From NCBI RefSeq assembly GCF_019703515.2, contig NC_059372.1, forward strand, positions 19,892,931 through 19,956,930: DNA of 64,000 bases, in the 5' to 3' direction. Source of the stretch: Myxocyprinus asiaticus (taxonomy: Eukaryota; Chordata; Actinopteri; Cypriniformes; Catostomidae). The position numbers and the translations under genes are program-made. Of this stretch, positions 43,195-54,837 are shown one piece after another (positions within the stretch are counted from its first letter, which is position 1; each line of letters begins with the position of its first letter). The notes under the pieces were generated by a model. The model was not told where the DNA came from and searched no databases. It worked only from the letters and a program-made list of their open reading frames with translations.

Positions 43195-45831
43195 TGTAAA
43201 GTTGTTGGCAATGACAGGCAGACAATGATGATGTGAAGAACCCAAGTGCAGTGTTTATTTACATCAATGTGAAATCCAGAAACTGTGAACATAAAACATA
43301 AACATGAACTAAACTAGACTTGACATAACTTGACATAACATAACTTGACATAACTTGACTACCAAACAACATTACATAAACAATACTCGACAATGGACAA
43401 TGGCAAACATGAGGGTTAAATACTTGGACTAGGGAGAACACATGACAATGAAAACCAATGAACACTTAGGACTCAAACCATATAACGAGACTGCTAACAA
43501 CCTAATGAAACAATGAACCAATGAGGTCAAGACACAAGTACATGGAAAACACATGACAAGGTCACATGACAAGGAAACAGGAACTAACATGGCATGGAAC
43601 TAATTTAAAGTAAAAGACATGAACAAAAACACATACAATCCTGACATATCCCCCCCTCTAGGGGCGGCTCCCAACACCCCAAAACAAAAACACAAAGTTC
43701 AAGAGGGGGCTGGGGGTGGGGGGGGCGTGGCGACTTGAAGTGGTTATGTGGCAGGACATGGAAACATGGTGAAACAAGGTGTGGGGCGTGGCTTGGTGAG
43801 ACAGGGCGTGGAGCCTGGTCCAGTAAAAACATGGCGTAAGACCAGGGTGGAGCCCGTGGGGTGTGGAGCCATGGAAGGCGGAGCCATGAGAGGCTCGAGG
43901 GGCAAAACCATGGAGAACTAGATACCCGGAGAGTAGCCGAAGACTCGAAGGGCCAGGGTGGAACCGGAGGCAGGGAGGACCAAGGCGTCGCCGGAGGCTC
44001 CGAGGAGCAAGGCGGAGCTGGGAAACTGGAAGACTGAGGTGGAGCCGGTGGGGCTGAGGACCAAGGCGGAGCCGTAGGGATGGAGGTCCCCGGTGGAGCT
44101 GAAGGATCGGAGAGACGAGATGTAGCCAGAGGATTGGAGAGCCAAGGCGGAGCCAAGTGACCGACAGACCAAGGAAAAGCTGGAGGGATGAGGGATCCTG
44201 GTAAAGCCGACAGGCTGAAGGATCGCGGTATAGCCGAGGGAACTCCAGAGCCAAGGTGATGTTGAGGGATCGACAGGCCAAGGCGGAGTCCAGGGCTCGG
44301 AGGGTCTAGGCAGAGTCAGAAGTTCAAAAGTTCTTCTTGTCTGGGATATCTCAGAGGGTGATGATCGAGCCGGTGGCTTGGGGGGAACCGGCTAATCAGG
44401 AGAACTCAGGGTGGGCACAACCACTGGTTGGAACCAATTTCAACTCAAATAGCCCAGTGAGAGATGGCTCTGGAATGGACAAGGATTGCAACGCTGGTTC
44501 GTTAACTGTGGTAGACATGGGCGTTGGCTCGTTGACCGTGGCAGGCTTGGGCATTGGCTCGTTGACCAGAGGTGAGCCTGAGACACTGCATGGAGCAAAC
44601 TGAAGCTTGGCTGTGACATGGCATGGAGCACACTGAGGTGTGTCTGTGACATAGAATGGAGCAGTCTCAGGCGTGGTTGTGACATGACATGGAGCAGACT
44701 GAGGCGTGGCTGTGACATGGCATGGAGTAGGCTCAGGCGTGGCTGTGACATGGCATGGAGCAGGCTCAGGCGTGGCTGTGACATGGCATGGAGCAGACTG
44801 AGGCATGGCTGTGACATGGCATGGAGCAGGCTCAAGCGTGGCTGTAACATGGCATGGAGCAGACTGAGGCATAGCTGTGACATGGTATGGAGGAGGCTGA
44901 GGCGTGGCTATGACATGGCATGGAGGAGGCTCAGGCGTGGCTGTGACATGGCATGGAGGAGGCTCAGGCGTGGCTGAAGGTGGCACAAGCTGAGCGACCA
45001 TGATGTGGGACCCTGGCTTGGCGGCCATGATGTGGGACTCTGGCTTGGCGGCCATGACGTGGGTCTCTGGCTTGGCAGCTATGACGTGGGACTCTGGCTT
45101 GGCAGCCATGACGTGGGATTCTGGCTTGGCGGCCATGATGTGGGACTCTGGCTTGGCTTCCACCTCCCCCACAGTGAACGATGAACCACATATTAGTAGG
45201 GCAAGGTCGATATACTGAGCCAGGCTGTGGGTAATCTGACCGCCTGGCATCAGGGAAGAGATTGGCTCATTCAGTCCAAAGCGAAAACAGTCCTTGAGGG
45301 CAATCTCATTAAAAAATATTCCTCAGTGGACACGTTTTCTTGGCGTAGGCGAAGTAACTGAACCGCTGGGTTCATCTTGGTGGGTCGAGTATTCTGTAAC
45401 GTTGGCTGGCAACAAGGTAAATGAAGAGACGATGATGAAGTGCGATGATCCCAAGTGCAGTTTATTAACAAGGTGTATTCCAAAACATGAATCCAAACAT
45501 GAACACAAAAATTAAACATGAACTAGACTTGACTTCATTTGACTTCCAAACAACATTACATAAACAATACTCGACAGTGGACAATGGCAAACATGAGGGT
45601 TAAATACTTGGACTAGGGAGAACACATGACAATGAAAACCAATGAACACTTAGGGCTCTAAACAAGATAATGAGACTGCTAACAACCTAATGAAACAATG
45701 AACCAGTGAGGGCAAGACACAAGAACATGGGAAACACATGACAAGATCACATGACAAGGAAACAGGAACTAACATGGCATGGAATTAATTTAAAGTAAAA
45801 GACATGAACAAAAACACATACAATCCTGACA
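43195..45831 (-). mobile_element. Gag-only LTR element with two LTRs and 5-bp duplication
   Basis: LTRs lie at 43195-43646 and 45395-45831 (TGTAA...CTGACA on the plus strand). CCTGT flanks at 43190-43194 and 45832-45836. A purine tract (minus strand) abuts the left LTR. The interior of about 1.75 kb encodes only gag-like sequence on the minus strand. It is the same family as 58229-60415. Confidence 0.9.
43650..45376 (-). pseudogene. Gag-like frame with 27-bp and 30-bp repeat blocks
   Basis: Starts MNPAVQLLRLRQENVSTEEY 18-20 nt inside the right LTR. A deletion/frameshift removes the CALACRVDFNE region, then AQYIDLALLICGSSFTVGE, six units like MAAKPESHV, and about 13 units like ATPEPAPCHVT, followed by a Pro/Ser-rich tail on the same strand. 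No zinc knuckle or enzyme domain is seen. Confidence 0.7.
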
Positions 45832-46147
45832 CCTGTTTAACATCTCCTGTTTCACATCGCCTTGTTATTTCAACTCGTCAAATTGTTATTAGTCTTAAAT
45901 TGCCCCTGTCTCAACTTTTTTGGACCGTGTTTCAATCATCTGATTTGAAATAACTGTACAAGGAAAAACATCAAATAATGTGTAGTTGTAGTGCTTTCAG
46001 TATAGCAAATGGTGAATATAATTTACAAATCATTCATTTTTGTTTTTATTAGCATTTTTCATACTGTCTCAACTTTTTCGGAATTGGGGTTGTAATTATA
46101 TATGATTATTATATATTATTTTGTGTGTGTGTGTGTGTGTGTGTGTT

Positions 46148-46317
46148 CTATTTTGTGACCACAGGGGTGTTCGATGGGGGTCAGGTGGGGCTGGTGATTG
46201 GGGAGGGGTAATAGTGGGGGTTAAATGTTGTCTCAATGTATATATGTTGTGTTTTTTCTTTTTTATATGTTTGAGTCAATAAAAAAAATTGAATTGAAAA
46301 AATAAATAAATAAATAA
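46148..46317 (+). mobile_element. Possible LINE 3' end
   Basis: Text GACCACAGGGGTGTTCGATG ... GAGTCAATAAAAAAAATTG followed by (AAAT)n resembles the 3' UTR and tail of the L1 at 14300-14430. It is preceded by a (GT)n tract at 46120-46146. No coding part remains. Confidence 0.4.
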
Positions 46318-46870
46318 AACAGTTACAACAGTGATTGTCAGGGACTTAATGTAATTTTCCACAATATTTTAAGAGACATGAACTTTATTACCACCTGCTG
46401 GTGGAATCTCCAAACTGCAAATGCAGGAACTGAATTTGGACTTTGCGCTGAGTTAATATGTGGTCTTAAAACGTCTAAGCGCAACAACCAAATTCTTAGG
46501 ATAATTGCAAATTACGCTATGCGCCACTTAATTTACATACAATACACCCACAGTTTGTGCGTCAACACCCACAGTATCACAAACACTCCCACCCTTGCCC
46601 ACTTGTGCTTTGCGCTGGGACAAAAATTGCACTTAGAATTAGCGCTCTCACGAAACTTGGAACATGTCCATATAGTTCACCCTTCTATTCTGTTCAAGTA
46701 GGGCCACTTACTTCCCTGTCATTTTTGACTGGACACAGTACAGGTGTAATTTTATTTATTTATATATATATATTTTTTTTAAGAAATAATAATATTTAGG
46801 CGTGAGTGTGTTTGTGCGTGCGTGAGTGTGTGTGTTTATCTGTTCTGCGTTCTATGTTAGTCTCACCCAT
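46318..46870. other. Intergenic, nothing recognised
   Basis: No recognised motif. Short frames here have no domain signature. Confidence 0.5.
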
Positions 46871-46873
46871 TTA

Positions 46874-46876
<3 letters not shown>

Positions 46877-46917
<41 letters not shown>

Positions 46918-46949
46918 TTGTGGGTGTATTATGGTCTTACCCTCTCATT

Positions 46950-46992
<43 letters not shown>
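46877..46992. repeat. Two (GT)n microsatellites in a short duplication
   Basis: (GT)n at about 46877-46914 and 46952-46991, each preceded by similar text (CTCACCCATTTAT and CCCTCTCATTTAT). This suggests a 75-bp tandem duplication that includes the microsatellite. Confidence 0.85.
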
Positions 46993-46993
<1 letters not shown>

Positions 46994-47039
46994 CTGCATA
47001 GTGGCTAATTTATAGATTTTATTTGAGAAAAAAAAAAAA

Positions 47040-48702
47040 AAAAGCTCTGTTTTTTAGTCTTTCTCATTCATTTCCTGTGATCGGTTGATTTTGCCCACGT
47101 ACAGCAAGGATGTCGCTTTTTCTTTTACGACCACTTAGGCTTATCGAATCAAATCCAATTTTTTTGTGTGTGTGTTCAGATGGCAAGTGGAGGAAAAGTC
47201 ACAAAGTCTTGTACTCTTAGATAAACTAAATTCTTATTACATTCTAAAAATGTATTGCGCTCAAAAATGTTAGTTCTAAGAAAAGGTCTAGCATAATTTT
47301 TTTGCAGATGCCATTTGGTTTTATTTTTGTTTACCTAATGCAATATTCATACTGTACAATTCCAGTGTGTCTTAAGTGTCAAACTACTTTTTGGGACCAC
47401 TGTATATCTCCCCTTTGTTGTACTATTAAGCACAAGTTTAAAAAGATCACCTTATCCAATGACAATTGATCCTAATAGTGGATACATGGAGATAACATAG
47501 TAGCTGATAGCAGATGGTGCGTCTCATATAACTTTTAATTTTCACTGTCCAGTAGATCTGAGATCCATAATAGATGAGCACGCATGGAAAGGAAAGGAGG
47601 GGGCCCATCAATTTGAGTTCCATATGAGTGCTGCTTGTGAATAAAACATGAATAGAGGCTTGAAATCCACAATGTTATCAGAGCAAAGACAGAAAGAGAG
47701 TTAGAGAGAGGGCTTAACTTCTGGCAGGATGTTGGCAGCCCTATGAGCTCGTTCAGTTCTTGTGTCTATCAGTCTGTCCCATGGACTTGCTCACTGGGTT
47801 GAACCCTCTACCATGCATTATGTATGGAACCCCTGTTTTAAGGGATTGAGTTTGGAATTTAAAGCTTTTGTGAAATCGAGGGCTGTGACAACTTTTTTTT
47901 CTTATCCATTGTAATAACATTAAGATGAAGGTAATTCCATATATCCTCTATTTTTGTAGTTATAACCTTTTAAAAATGATGACAATCTCTTTGTTTTTAT
48001 CATAGGCACACTCCTAACTCCTACCTGCAGGTTTGAACAATAGAAAATATGAATGTGTTATAAGAGAAATTGACGTATGCATTGAGTTTGACTATGTTGT
48101 CCAGAAAAAAAATATTCTGTAAAAATATAAAAATAAAAGGGTTTTACTGTAGTTATTTTCATGAAACAACTGTTCTATGTTGCAGTCTAAAATAAACTAT
48201 AGAAAGCAGCAGACATAATGTGGACTGAGTCAGGTGTGGCATAATATGCGGTTATGTTGTTCTACACTCTCAGGGGAACAAACATTGAACACTGGACTGA
48301 AGTGACTGGAATGATTGTTGTCCATTAAAAAGTAGTGAAAAATTGTACTTAAAAACAATTACAGTAAATGGAGGAGGGAAAAAAACAGTAACAACAACAA
48401 AAAGGGATTAACTAAATTCAACTTTAGTTAGGGTTTATTACTAAACACTGCTGCATAAGGCACAGGTTTGAATTACTCTGATGTAATTACCTTGGAGAAT
48501 ACAATCTCAGAGACACAGACTGATGTATTTTTATCTGCTTTTGGACAGGCTGTCAGTCATTTGTTGTATCTAACCGAATTGTTCAAAGCACTAGTGTTTA
48601 CTTGTGTTTAGTTAGACTACCGGTTAAATCTTTGTGCAGAGAAGTTGAAGACAGATGTTTGACAGAACTAGAAGTTTGGTGTAAAAGTACTTGCATGGAC
48701 AA
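47040..48702. other. Intergenic, nothing recognised
   Basis: About 1.6 kb of unique-looking, AT-rich sequence. No coding homology, transposon ends or RNA structure was identified by eye. Confidence 0.55.
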
Positions 48703-48813
<111 letters not shown>

Positions 48814-49019
48814 ATAGATAGCGGCAGACATAGTCCTATACGATTCCTATACGAGATATTCTGTAGGATACTCCTTGTGCTAGACATTTAGCTAGACATT
48901 GTGCTATACATTCTTTAAGCAAAATATCAATGTTTAAAACTGTTCTGTTCATTCATCATCCCTGATATTGTCTACTCTACATCTGTCCAAGCAAGTGATG
49001 AATGCAATCTCTTATTTTC

Positions 49020-49607
49020 TCCCGGATACAAATGTTTTCTTTTTACTGTCATAAAAGCATAAAAGTAATCCATAAGACTCCAGTGGTTTAATCAATGTCT
49101 TTTTACGCAATACAGTTGGTTTTGGGTTAGAGCAGATCAAAAAGTAAAACCTTTTTCACTTTATATCTTGTCAATGCAGTCTCTAGGCACGATCATTACA
49201 CTTCCTAGCGCTTGACGCATGCGCAGAGCGATAGATGCCGTTATAAGAAGTGTAATCAACTTTGAAATCATGATCGCCAAGAAGAATGCTGTCAAGATGT
49301 ACAGAGAAAAAGGAGTTATATTTTGGTCTGTTCTCACCCAAAACCAAATGGATTGCTTCAGAAGACATTGATTAAACCAGTGAAGTCATATGGATTACTG
49401 ATATGCTGACTTAATCTCATTTTTTAAGCTTTTGGAGGTCTGGTCACCATTCACTTGCATTGTATGGACCTACAGAGCTGAGATATTCTTCAAAAAATCT
49501 TAATTTGTGTTCAGAAGAAGAAAGATAGTCATACACATCTAGGATAGCATGAGGGTAAGTAAATGATGAGAGCATTTTCATTTTCTGGGTGAACTAACCC
49601 TTTAAAA
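49020..49607. mobile_element. Foldback MITE, variant interior
   Basis: The right end GGGTGAACTAACCCTTTAA and family text (AAAAGTAATCCATAAGACTC paired with CAGTGAAGTCATATGGATTAC) flank a different centre (CGCTTGACGCATGCGCAGAG). Bases 48811-49019 show nothing recognised. Confidence 0.75.
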
Positions 49608-50530
49608 GCAGATAGGTTGTGTCTCAAAACCTGATGTGCAATCTACCTAGACAGCATCTGTGGGTATCATGGGCGCATGCAGCCTTTTTTAGCATCACAG
49701 GTGCGTCACGTTCTGATGGCCAAAAGATTGTCTAGGCAGGCTGTTTACTCGGTTTTTGGACACAGTCAAAGTAATACATCAGCTGGCATCATGGAAGCAC
49801 ATTCTTTCTGAATAACTGTCGATAAAAAAGGAGGTAAACTGCATTGCTAATGTTACAGATTTGAATCAGTTTTGTGTTTTGCTTTGACAGCATACAAAAT
49901 GCGGAGGTGAAAGGAAGAATTAGATTACCCTATTCCTAATAAATAATGGAATAGCTCACCTTATTGTCCTTTAGGACACATGGAGAGAGCTAAAGATGGT
50001 TTGCTCTAATAGGAGCTGATCCCGTTCTGCTTACAGTGTAACACACAGACAGGTCCATCCATCCATCTATCTATCATGGTCTTTATAATTCAAATGTAGA
50101 GAAGGAAGAGGGTCATGGACATAACATGGAAATGAACTTTTTTAAAATATCAAGAGTAATGGTTAACATCTATGTACTGTATATTTATAAGTGAAATTGT
50201 ACATTTTAGATACTGTAGTTTTTTCACAATTTGTACAGTATTTGTTTATTTTTTATTTTTATTTTATTTGTGTAAATAGTAATGCAGTGTGTGACAGAAC
50301 TCTTAGAAGTACAAATATTCTATGTAGTCTCTTTATTACAGTAATATAAGGTTATAAAAGTTTAGCTTGTCACAATATAGGACACTTTTGACACTGCTTG
50401 AAATGTGAACTACACAAAAACAGAAAGCAATCATTTACAGTGTCTTCTAGTCTGTGTTCTATGGCAAGCCGATTTATCTTTAAATATTTCCAGTTACTCG
50501 TCATAATTGCATTTTTACTTGTAGGAATTT
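49608..50530. other. Intergenic, nothing recognised
   Basis: AT-rich sequence preceding the palindrome array. No gene or transposon signals were recognised. Confidence 0.5.
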
Positions 50531-50930
50531 AATTAGAGAGCTCTATAATTGAATTTTTACTAGTAAGAATTCCTATCAAAGAGCTCTCTAATTGAATTTT
50601 TACTAGTAAGAATTCCTATCAAAGAGCTCTCTAATTGAATTTTTACTAGTAAGAATTCCTATCAAAGAGCTCTCTAATTGAATTTTTACAAGTAAAATTC
50701 CAATTAGAGAGCTCTGCAGTTACATTCTTAATAGTAAGAATGTAATTGCAGAGCTCTCTAATTCAATTACAGAGCTCTGTAATTGCATTCTTACTAGTAA
50801 AATTCCAATTAAAGAGCTCTGCAGTTCCATTCTCACTAGTAATAAATCAATAACAGAGCTCCCTAACTGAATTTTTACTAGTAAAAATGTCAATTACATT
50901 GCTCTACAATTGCATTATTACTAGTAAAAA
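50531..50930. repeat. Palindrome array A: GAGCTC / ACTAGT dyads every 21-22 bp
   Basis: GAGCTC starts at 50538, 50581, 50624, 50667, 50709, 50751, 50772, 50814 and 50856. ACTAGT starts at 50559, 50602, 50645, 50793, 50835, 50877 and 50920, with decayed nodes at 50688, 50730 and 50899. All 18 intervals are 21 or 22 bp. Each node is the centre of a roughly 20-bp palindrome (AATTAGAGAGCTCTCTAATT type or AATTCTTACTAGTAAGAATT type). A 43-bp dimer is repeated three times almost unchanged at about 50578-50706. There is no coding capacity, and CpG is absent from the core. Confidence 0.95.
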
Positions 50931-51835
50931 CTTGTATTCATGAGATGCAAAGCAGAAGCGGTTACACCCATTTCCTTTTTCAAATCCCGCCTAAGGTTAG
51001 GCTGCTTTTCAAAATAAACGCTGGTGTGGTTAAATAATAGCATGAAATATTTTTAGATCATTTAAAATTTTTAAGCTTATTTAGCAAATATTTTAATTGC
51101 ATCCAACAAGAATAAACACAGATGAACAAGGGTGTGTGTTTAATTATTATTTAGTATCTTGAAACTTTCCTTCCAAGCTGGGCAGATCTGAGTGCTGAGA
51201 AGAGGATCATGAGCACATAGCGCCCTTATGTGCCCTTAGCAATCTAATTGAAAACAAATAATAATTTTTACTGTGTACAGTCTTCTGAGCTAATAATAAT
51301 GTCACCTCAGTAAATTTGTGAAAAATCGTTAATGGCAAAGTAAATATAAATAATCATTATGATTATATCTGCATAATCATAACAATATCTTAACAGAATA
51401 ATTTTAATCAACCAATTAATTTTTAAAAAGTTAAACTTAAGAGTATGAAATAAAAGATTATTGGAATGAAGGAAAGTGCAAACTGGTGTCTCCTACTTGA
51501 TTTTTTCTTGCTCACTCTCTCCCTCTCCACACATGCTCTCTTCAGCTTGTCAGTCCTCCTGTGGTGGATCATGGACAATATACCATCGGCCAGTGTACAT
51601 TGGGTGTGCACATGAAATCACAGTGCATTGAGGTTAAGAATCAGTTAACATACTGTATGTAGTAAACGAATTAGGACACCACTGCAAAATCACCGACACA
51701 AACAAAAGTGCACTATAAGTGGATGGGGGCAATTTCAAAAACAGCCCCAGTTTACATAATAGAATTGGTAATTTATACAAGGCAGATGAAAATGAATATG
51801 CATGAGACATGATTAATATAATGATATAGCACTGA
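50931..51835. other. Spacer between two palindrome arrays
   Basis: About 900 bp without dyad periodicity, between arrays A and B. I see no transposon termini or duplication at its edges, so I cannot say whether it is an insertion. Confidence 0.5.
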
Positions 51836-52893
51836 ATAGAGAGCTCTACAATTCAGTTCTTACTAGTAACAATCGCTATTGTAGAGCTCTGCAATTATTT
51901 CTTAGTAGTAAGAATGCAATTAGAGAGCTCTACAATTACATTCTTATTAGTAAAAAATTCCATTACAGAGCTCTGCAATTGTAATTCTTACTAGTAAGAA
52001 TAATTGCAGAGCTCTGCAATTACATTTTATTAGTAAGAATTGCAGATATACAGCTCTGCAATTACATTCTTACTAGTCAGAATTCCACTTAAAGAGCTCT
52101 GCAATTGCATTCTTACTAGTAAGAAAGTAAATGCAGAGCTCTGTTACTGAATAAGAGAGCTCTACAATTAATGTTTTAATAGTAAGAATTGCAATTGCAG
52201 ATCTCTACAATTATATTCTTACTAGTATGAATTCCAATTAGAGAGCTCTACAATTGCATTCTTACTAGTGAGCTATGCAATTAAACATATCTTTAATGTG
52301 ATTTTTTTACTAGTAAAAATTCAATTAGAGAGTGCTGTAATTGAATTCTTACTAGTAAAAATTTAATTAGAGAGCTCTCTAATTAGATTTCTTACTAGCA
52401 AAAATTTAATTACAGAGCCCTCTAATTAGAAATCTTACTAGCAAAAATGTAATTACAGAGCTCTGTAACTGGAATTCTTACTAGTAAAAATTCAATTAAA
52501 GAGCTCTGTAATTGAAATTCTTACTAGTAATTATTTATTTTTAGAGCTCTGTAATTAAAAATGAATGGGAGTCAATGGAAACTTATGACAAGTAAACATT
52601 CAATTAGAGAGCTCTCTAATTGGAATTCTTACTAGAAAAATTTAATTAGAGAGCTTTCTAATTGGAATTCTTACTAGTAAAAATGGAATTAAAGAGCTCT
52701 GTAATTGAAATTCTTACTAGTAATAATTTATATTTAGAGCCCTGTAATTAAAAATGAATGGGAGTCAATGGAATCTTATGACAAGTAAACATTCAGTTAG
52801 AGAGCTCTCTAATTGGAATTCTTACTAGTAAAAATTCAATTAGAGAGCTCTGTAATTGAAAATCTTACTAGTTAAAATGTAATTATGTCAAGT
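51836..52893. repeat. Palindrome array B: GAGCTC / ACTAGT dyads every 21-22 bp, with 193-bp higher-order repeat
   Basis: About 48 nodes. GAGCTC at 51841, 51884, 51925, 51968, 52009, 52094, 52136, 52157, 52243, 52372, 52458, 52501, 52544, 52609, 52694, 52802 and 52845. ACTAGT at 51862, 51990, 52072, 52115, 52221, 52264, 52309, 52351, 52480, 52523, 52673, 52716, 52824 and 52867. One-base variants fill the gaps. Intervals are 19-22 bp, mostly 21 or 22. Nodes 52501-52650 recur at 52694-52845 with a constant 193-bp offset, including the non-palindromic insert AATGAATGGGAGTCAATGGA. Confidence 0.95.
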
Positions 52894-53159
52894 AATGCTG
52901 GGAACATTAAAAGATAATTTGGCTTTCCATAGTGCTCCCTCATGTTTCAGTAAAGGCAGGGACCGAATCCAGAGTCTTTGGTTATGTGGAATCAAGGATA
53001 ACTCCTCTCGTTTTTCACTGATCTGGCACTTTGGATGTGAATAGGAGTGCAGTGTTGGCTATTTTTGATTGAACTATTGACTTTTGAGGTATGTTATATC
53101 AATGTCAAAGAGACAAAAGACTTTCGTATGCACGCTCTCTCCCTCACTCTCACGGACAC

Positions 53160-53190
53160 ACGAACGCACGCACACACACACACACACACA
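53160..53190. repeat. (CA)n microsatellite
   Basis: (CA)n of about 12 units preceded by CGCACG text. The surrounding bases 52894-53467 hold nothing else recognised. Confidence 0.9.
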
Positions 53191-53461
53191 CCTTCCCGTA
53201 CATTTCCAACTTTCATGTGTAATACAAACAGACTTACCTGCAATTATTTTTAGAAACTGGTGTCTGCAACACTAGTGAACTAGTGTTGGTTTTACTGTAA
53301 TTCAATAAGGTAAAAGTTAGTTAATGGTGCCCTCTGGTGAACATATAGAAACAATGCAACCGTTGCATTTGCTATGGTAGGGTTGGTAGTAATAAATAAT
53401 TTATTTTTGATGGATTAGTTAAATAGAGGACCATACATGATTTAATTAGCCTATTATTGTT

Positions 53462-53467
<6 letters not shown>

Positions 53468-53540
<73 letters not shown>
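53468..53540. repeat. (TA)n tract, left side of Tc1 insertion
   Basis: About 36 TA units ending at the Tc1 terminus. A matching (TA)n of about 25 units continues at 57673-57722 on the other side of the element. Confidence 0.95.
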
Positions 53541-53545
<5 letters not shown>

Positions 53546-53732
53546 CCTTGCAAAAGTATTCAGACCCCTGACCAATTCTCTCATATTACCAAATTACAAA
53601 TGGTACACTGAAATTTCATTCTGACTGATATTTTATTTTGAAACACTGAAACTCAAAATCAATTATTGAAAGGTGACGTTGTTTTTTTTGTTTTTTTTTG
53701 TTTTTTTTGTGGGATGCATTTTTATGAAACAT

Positions 53733-54777
53733 TTAAAACTTAAATATCTTGCTTGCATAAGTATTCAACCCCCACACATTATATTTGGTTGAGCCACCTT
53801 TTGCTCCAATAACTGCTTTAAGTCTTTTGGAGTACATATCTACCAACTTTGCACACAGTGATGAAGTGATTTTGGCCCATTCTTCTTGGCAGATTTTCTC
53901 CAGGTTGTTCAGGTTGGATGGGTGATGCTTGTGGCCTGACATTTTCAAATAGTGCCACAGATTCTCAATAGGATTGAGATCAGTACTTTGACTGGGCCAC
54001 TGTAGGACATTCATCTTTTTGTTCTTGAGCCACTCCAGTGTTGCTTTGGCCTTGTGCTTGGGATCATTGTCCTGCTGAAAGGTGAATTTCCTCCCAAGCT
54101 TCAGTTTTTTAGCGGACTGAAGCAGGTTCTCTTGCAGTATTTCCCTATCTTTTGCTCCATCCATTCTTCCTTCAATTCTAACAAGATGCCCAGTACCCGC
54201 TGATGAGAAGCATCCCCACAGCATGATGCTGCCACCACCATAATTCACTGTAGGGATGGTGTATCTTGAGACATAGGAAGTGTTAGGTTTGCGCCACACA
54301 TAGCGCTTTAAGTTTTGGCCAAAAAGCTCTATCTTGGTCTCATCTGACCACAAAACCTTCTCCCACATTGCAGCTGGGTCACACATGCTTTCTGGCAAAC
54401 TACAGAAGTGCTTTCAGATGGTACTTTTTGAGTAACGGCTTCTTTCTTGCCACCCTCCCATACAGGCCAGCGTTATGTAGTGCTCTTGATATTACTCCAC
54501 TCCCAGCCACCGAACTCTGTAGCTCCTTCAAAGTTATTGTTGGCCTCTCTGTGGCTTCTCTCACAAGTCTCCTTTTTGTTAGAGCACTGAGTTTTGAGGG
54601 ACGGCCTTTTCTTGGCAGTGCCTGGGTGGTGTGGTGCAGTTTCCACTTCCTGATTATTGAAACAACTGTGCTCACTGGGATATCCAAACATTTGGATATT
54701 ATTTTGTACCCTTTCCCTAATCTATGCATTTTTATTACTTTATCTCTAACCTCTGTGGAATGCTCTTTGGTCTTCAT
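53733..54777 (-). pseudogene. Tc1 transposase, one stop and one frameshift
   Basis: 54777-54400 encodes the paired-like HTH half (MKTKEHSTEVRDKVIKMHRL, SVVSTIIRKW-type text, GRPSKLSALTKRRLVREA). After a TAG and a 2-nt shift near 54390, 54398-53733 encodes the catalytic half with WSDETKIELFG, FQQDNDPKHKA and LNPIENLWHYLK, the three acidic motifs of the DDE family. Apart from these two lesions it is full length (about 345 residues). The enzyme would cut and paste at TA sites. Confidence 0.88.
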
Positions 54778-54837
54778 TTTCCTTCAGATTCACAGCCTGA
54801 CCAACCATCAACAATGTATTTTTTTTTTTTTTTTTAG

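Larger units (their letters stand above)
42893..46092 (-). mobile_element. Second copy of the 35165-36689 transposon, truncated and split by an LTR element
   Basis: 42893-43194 matches 36099-36400 and 45837-46092 matches the following right arm, ending AACTTTTTCGGAATTGGGGT. The LTR element at 43195-45831 interrupts it with duplication CCTGT. The left part of the transposon is missing, and sequence left of 42893 belongs to the Gypsy fragment. Confidence 0.85.

Noticed and set aside
50531..52893. CRISPR-like regular array
   Set aside because: The context is vertebrate nuclear DNA, there are no unique spacers between repeats and the pitch is only 21 bp. The regularity comes from abutting palindromes.
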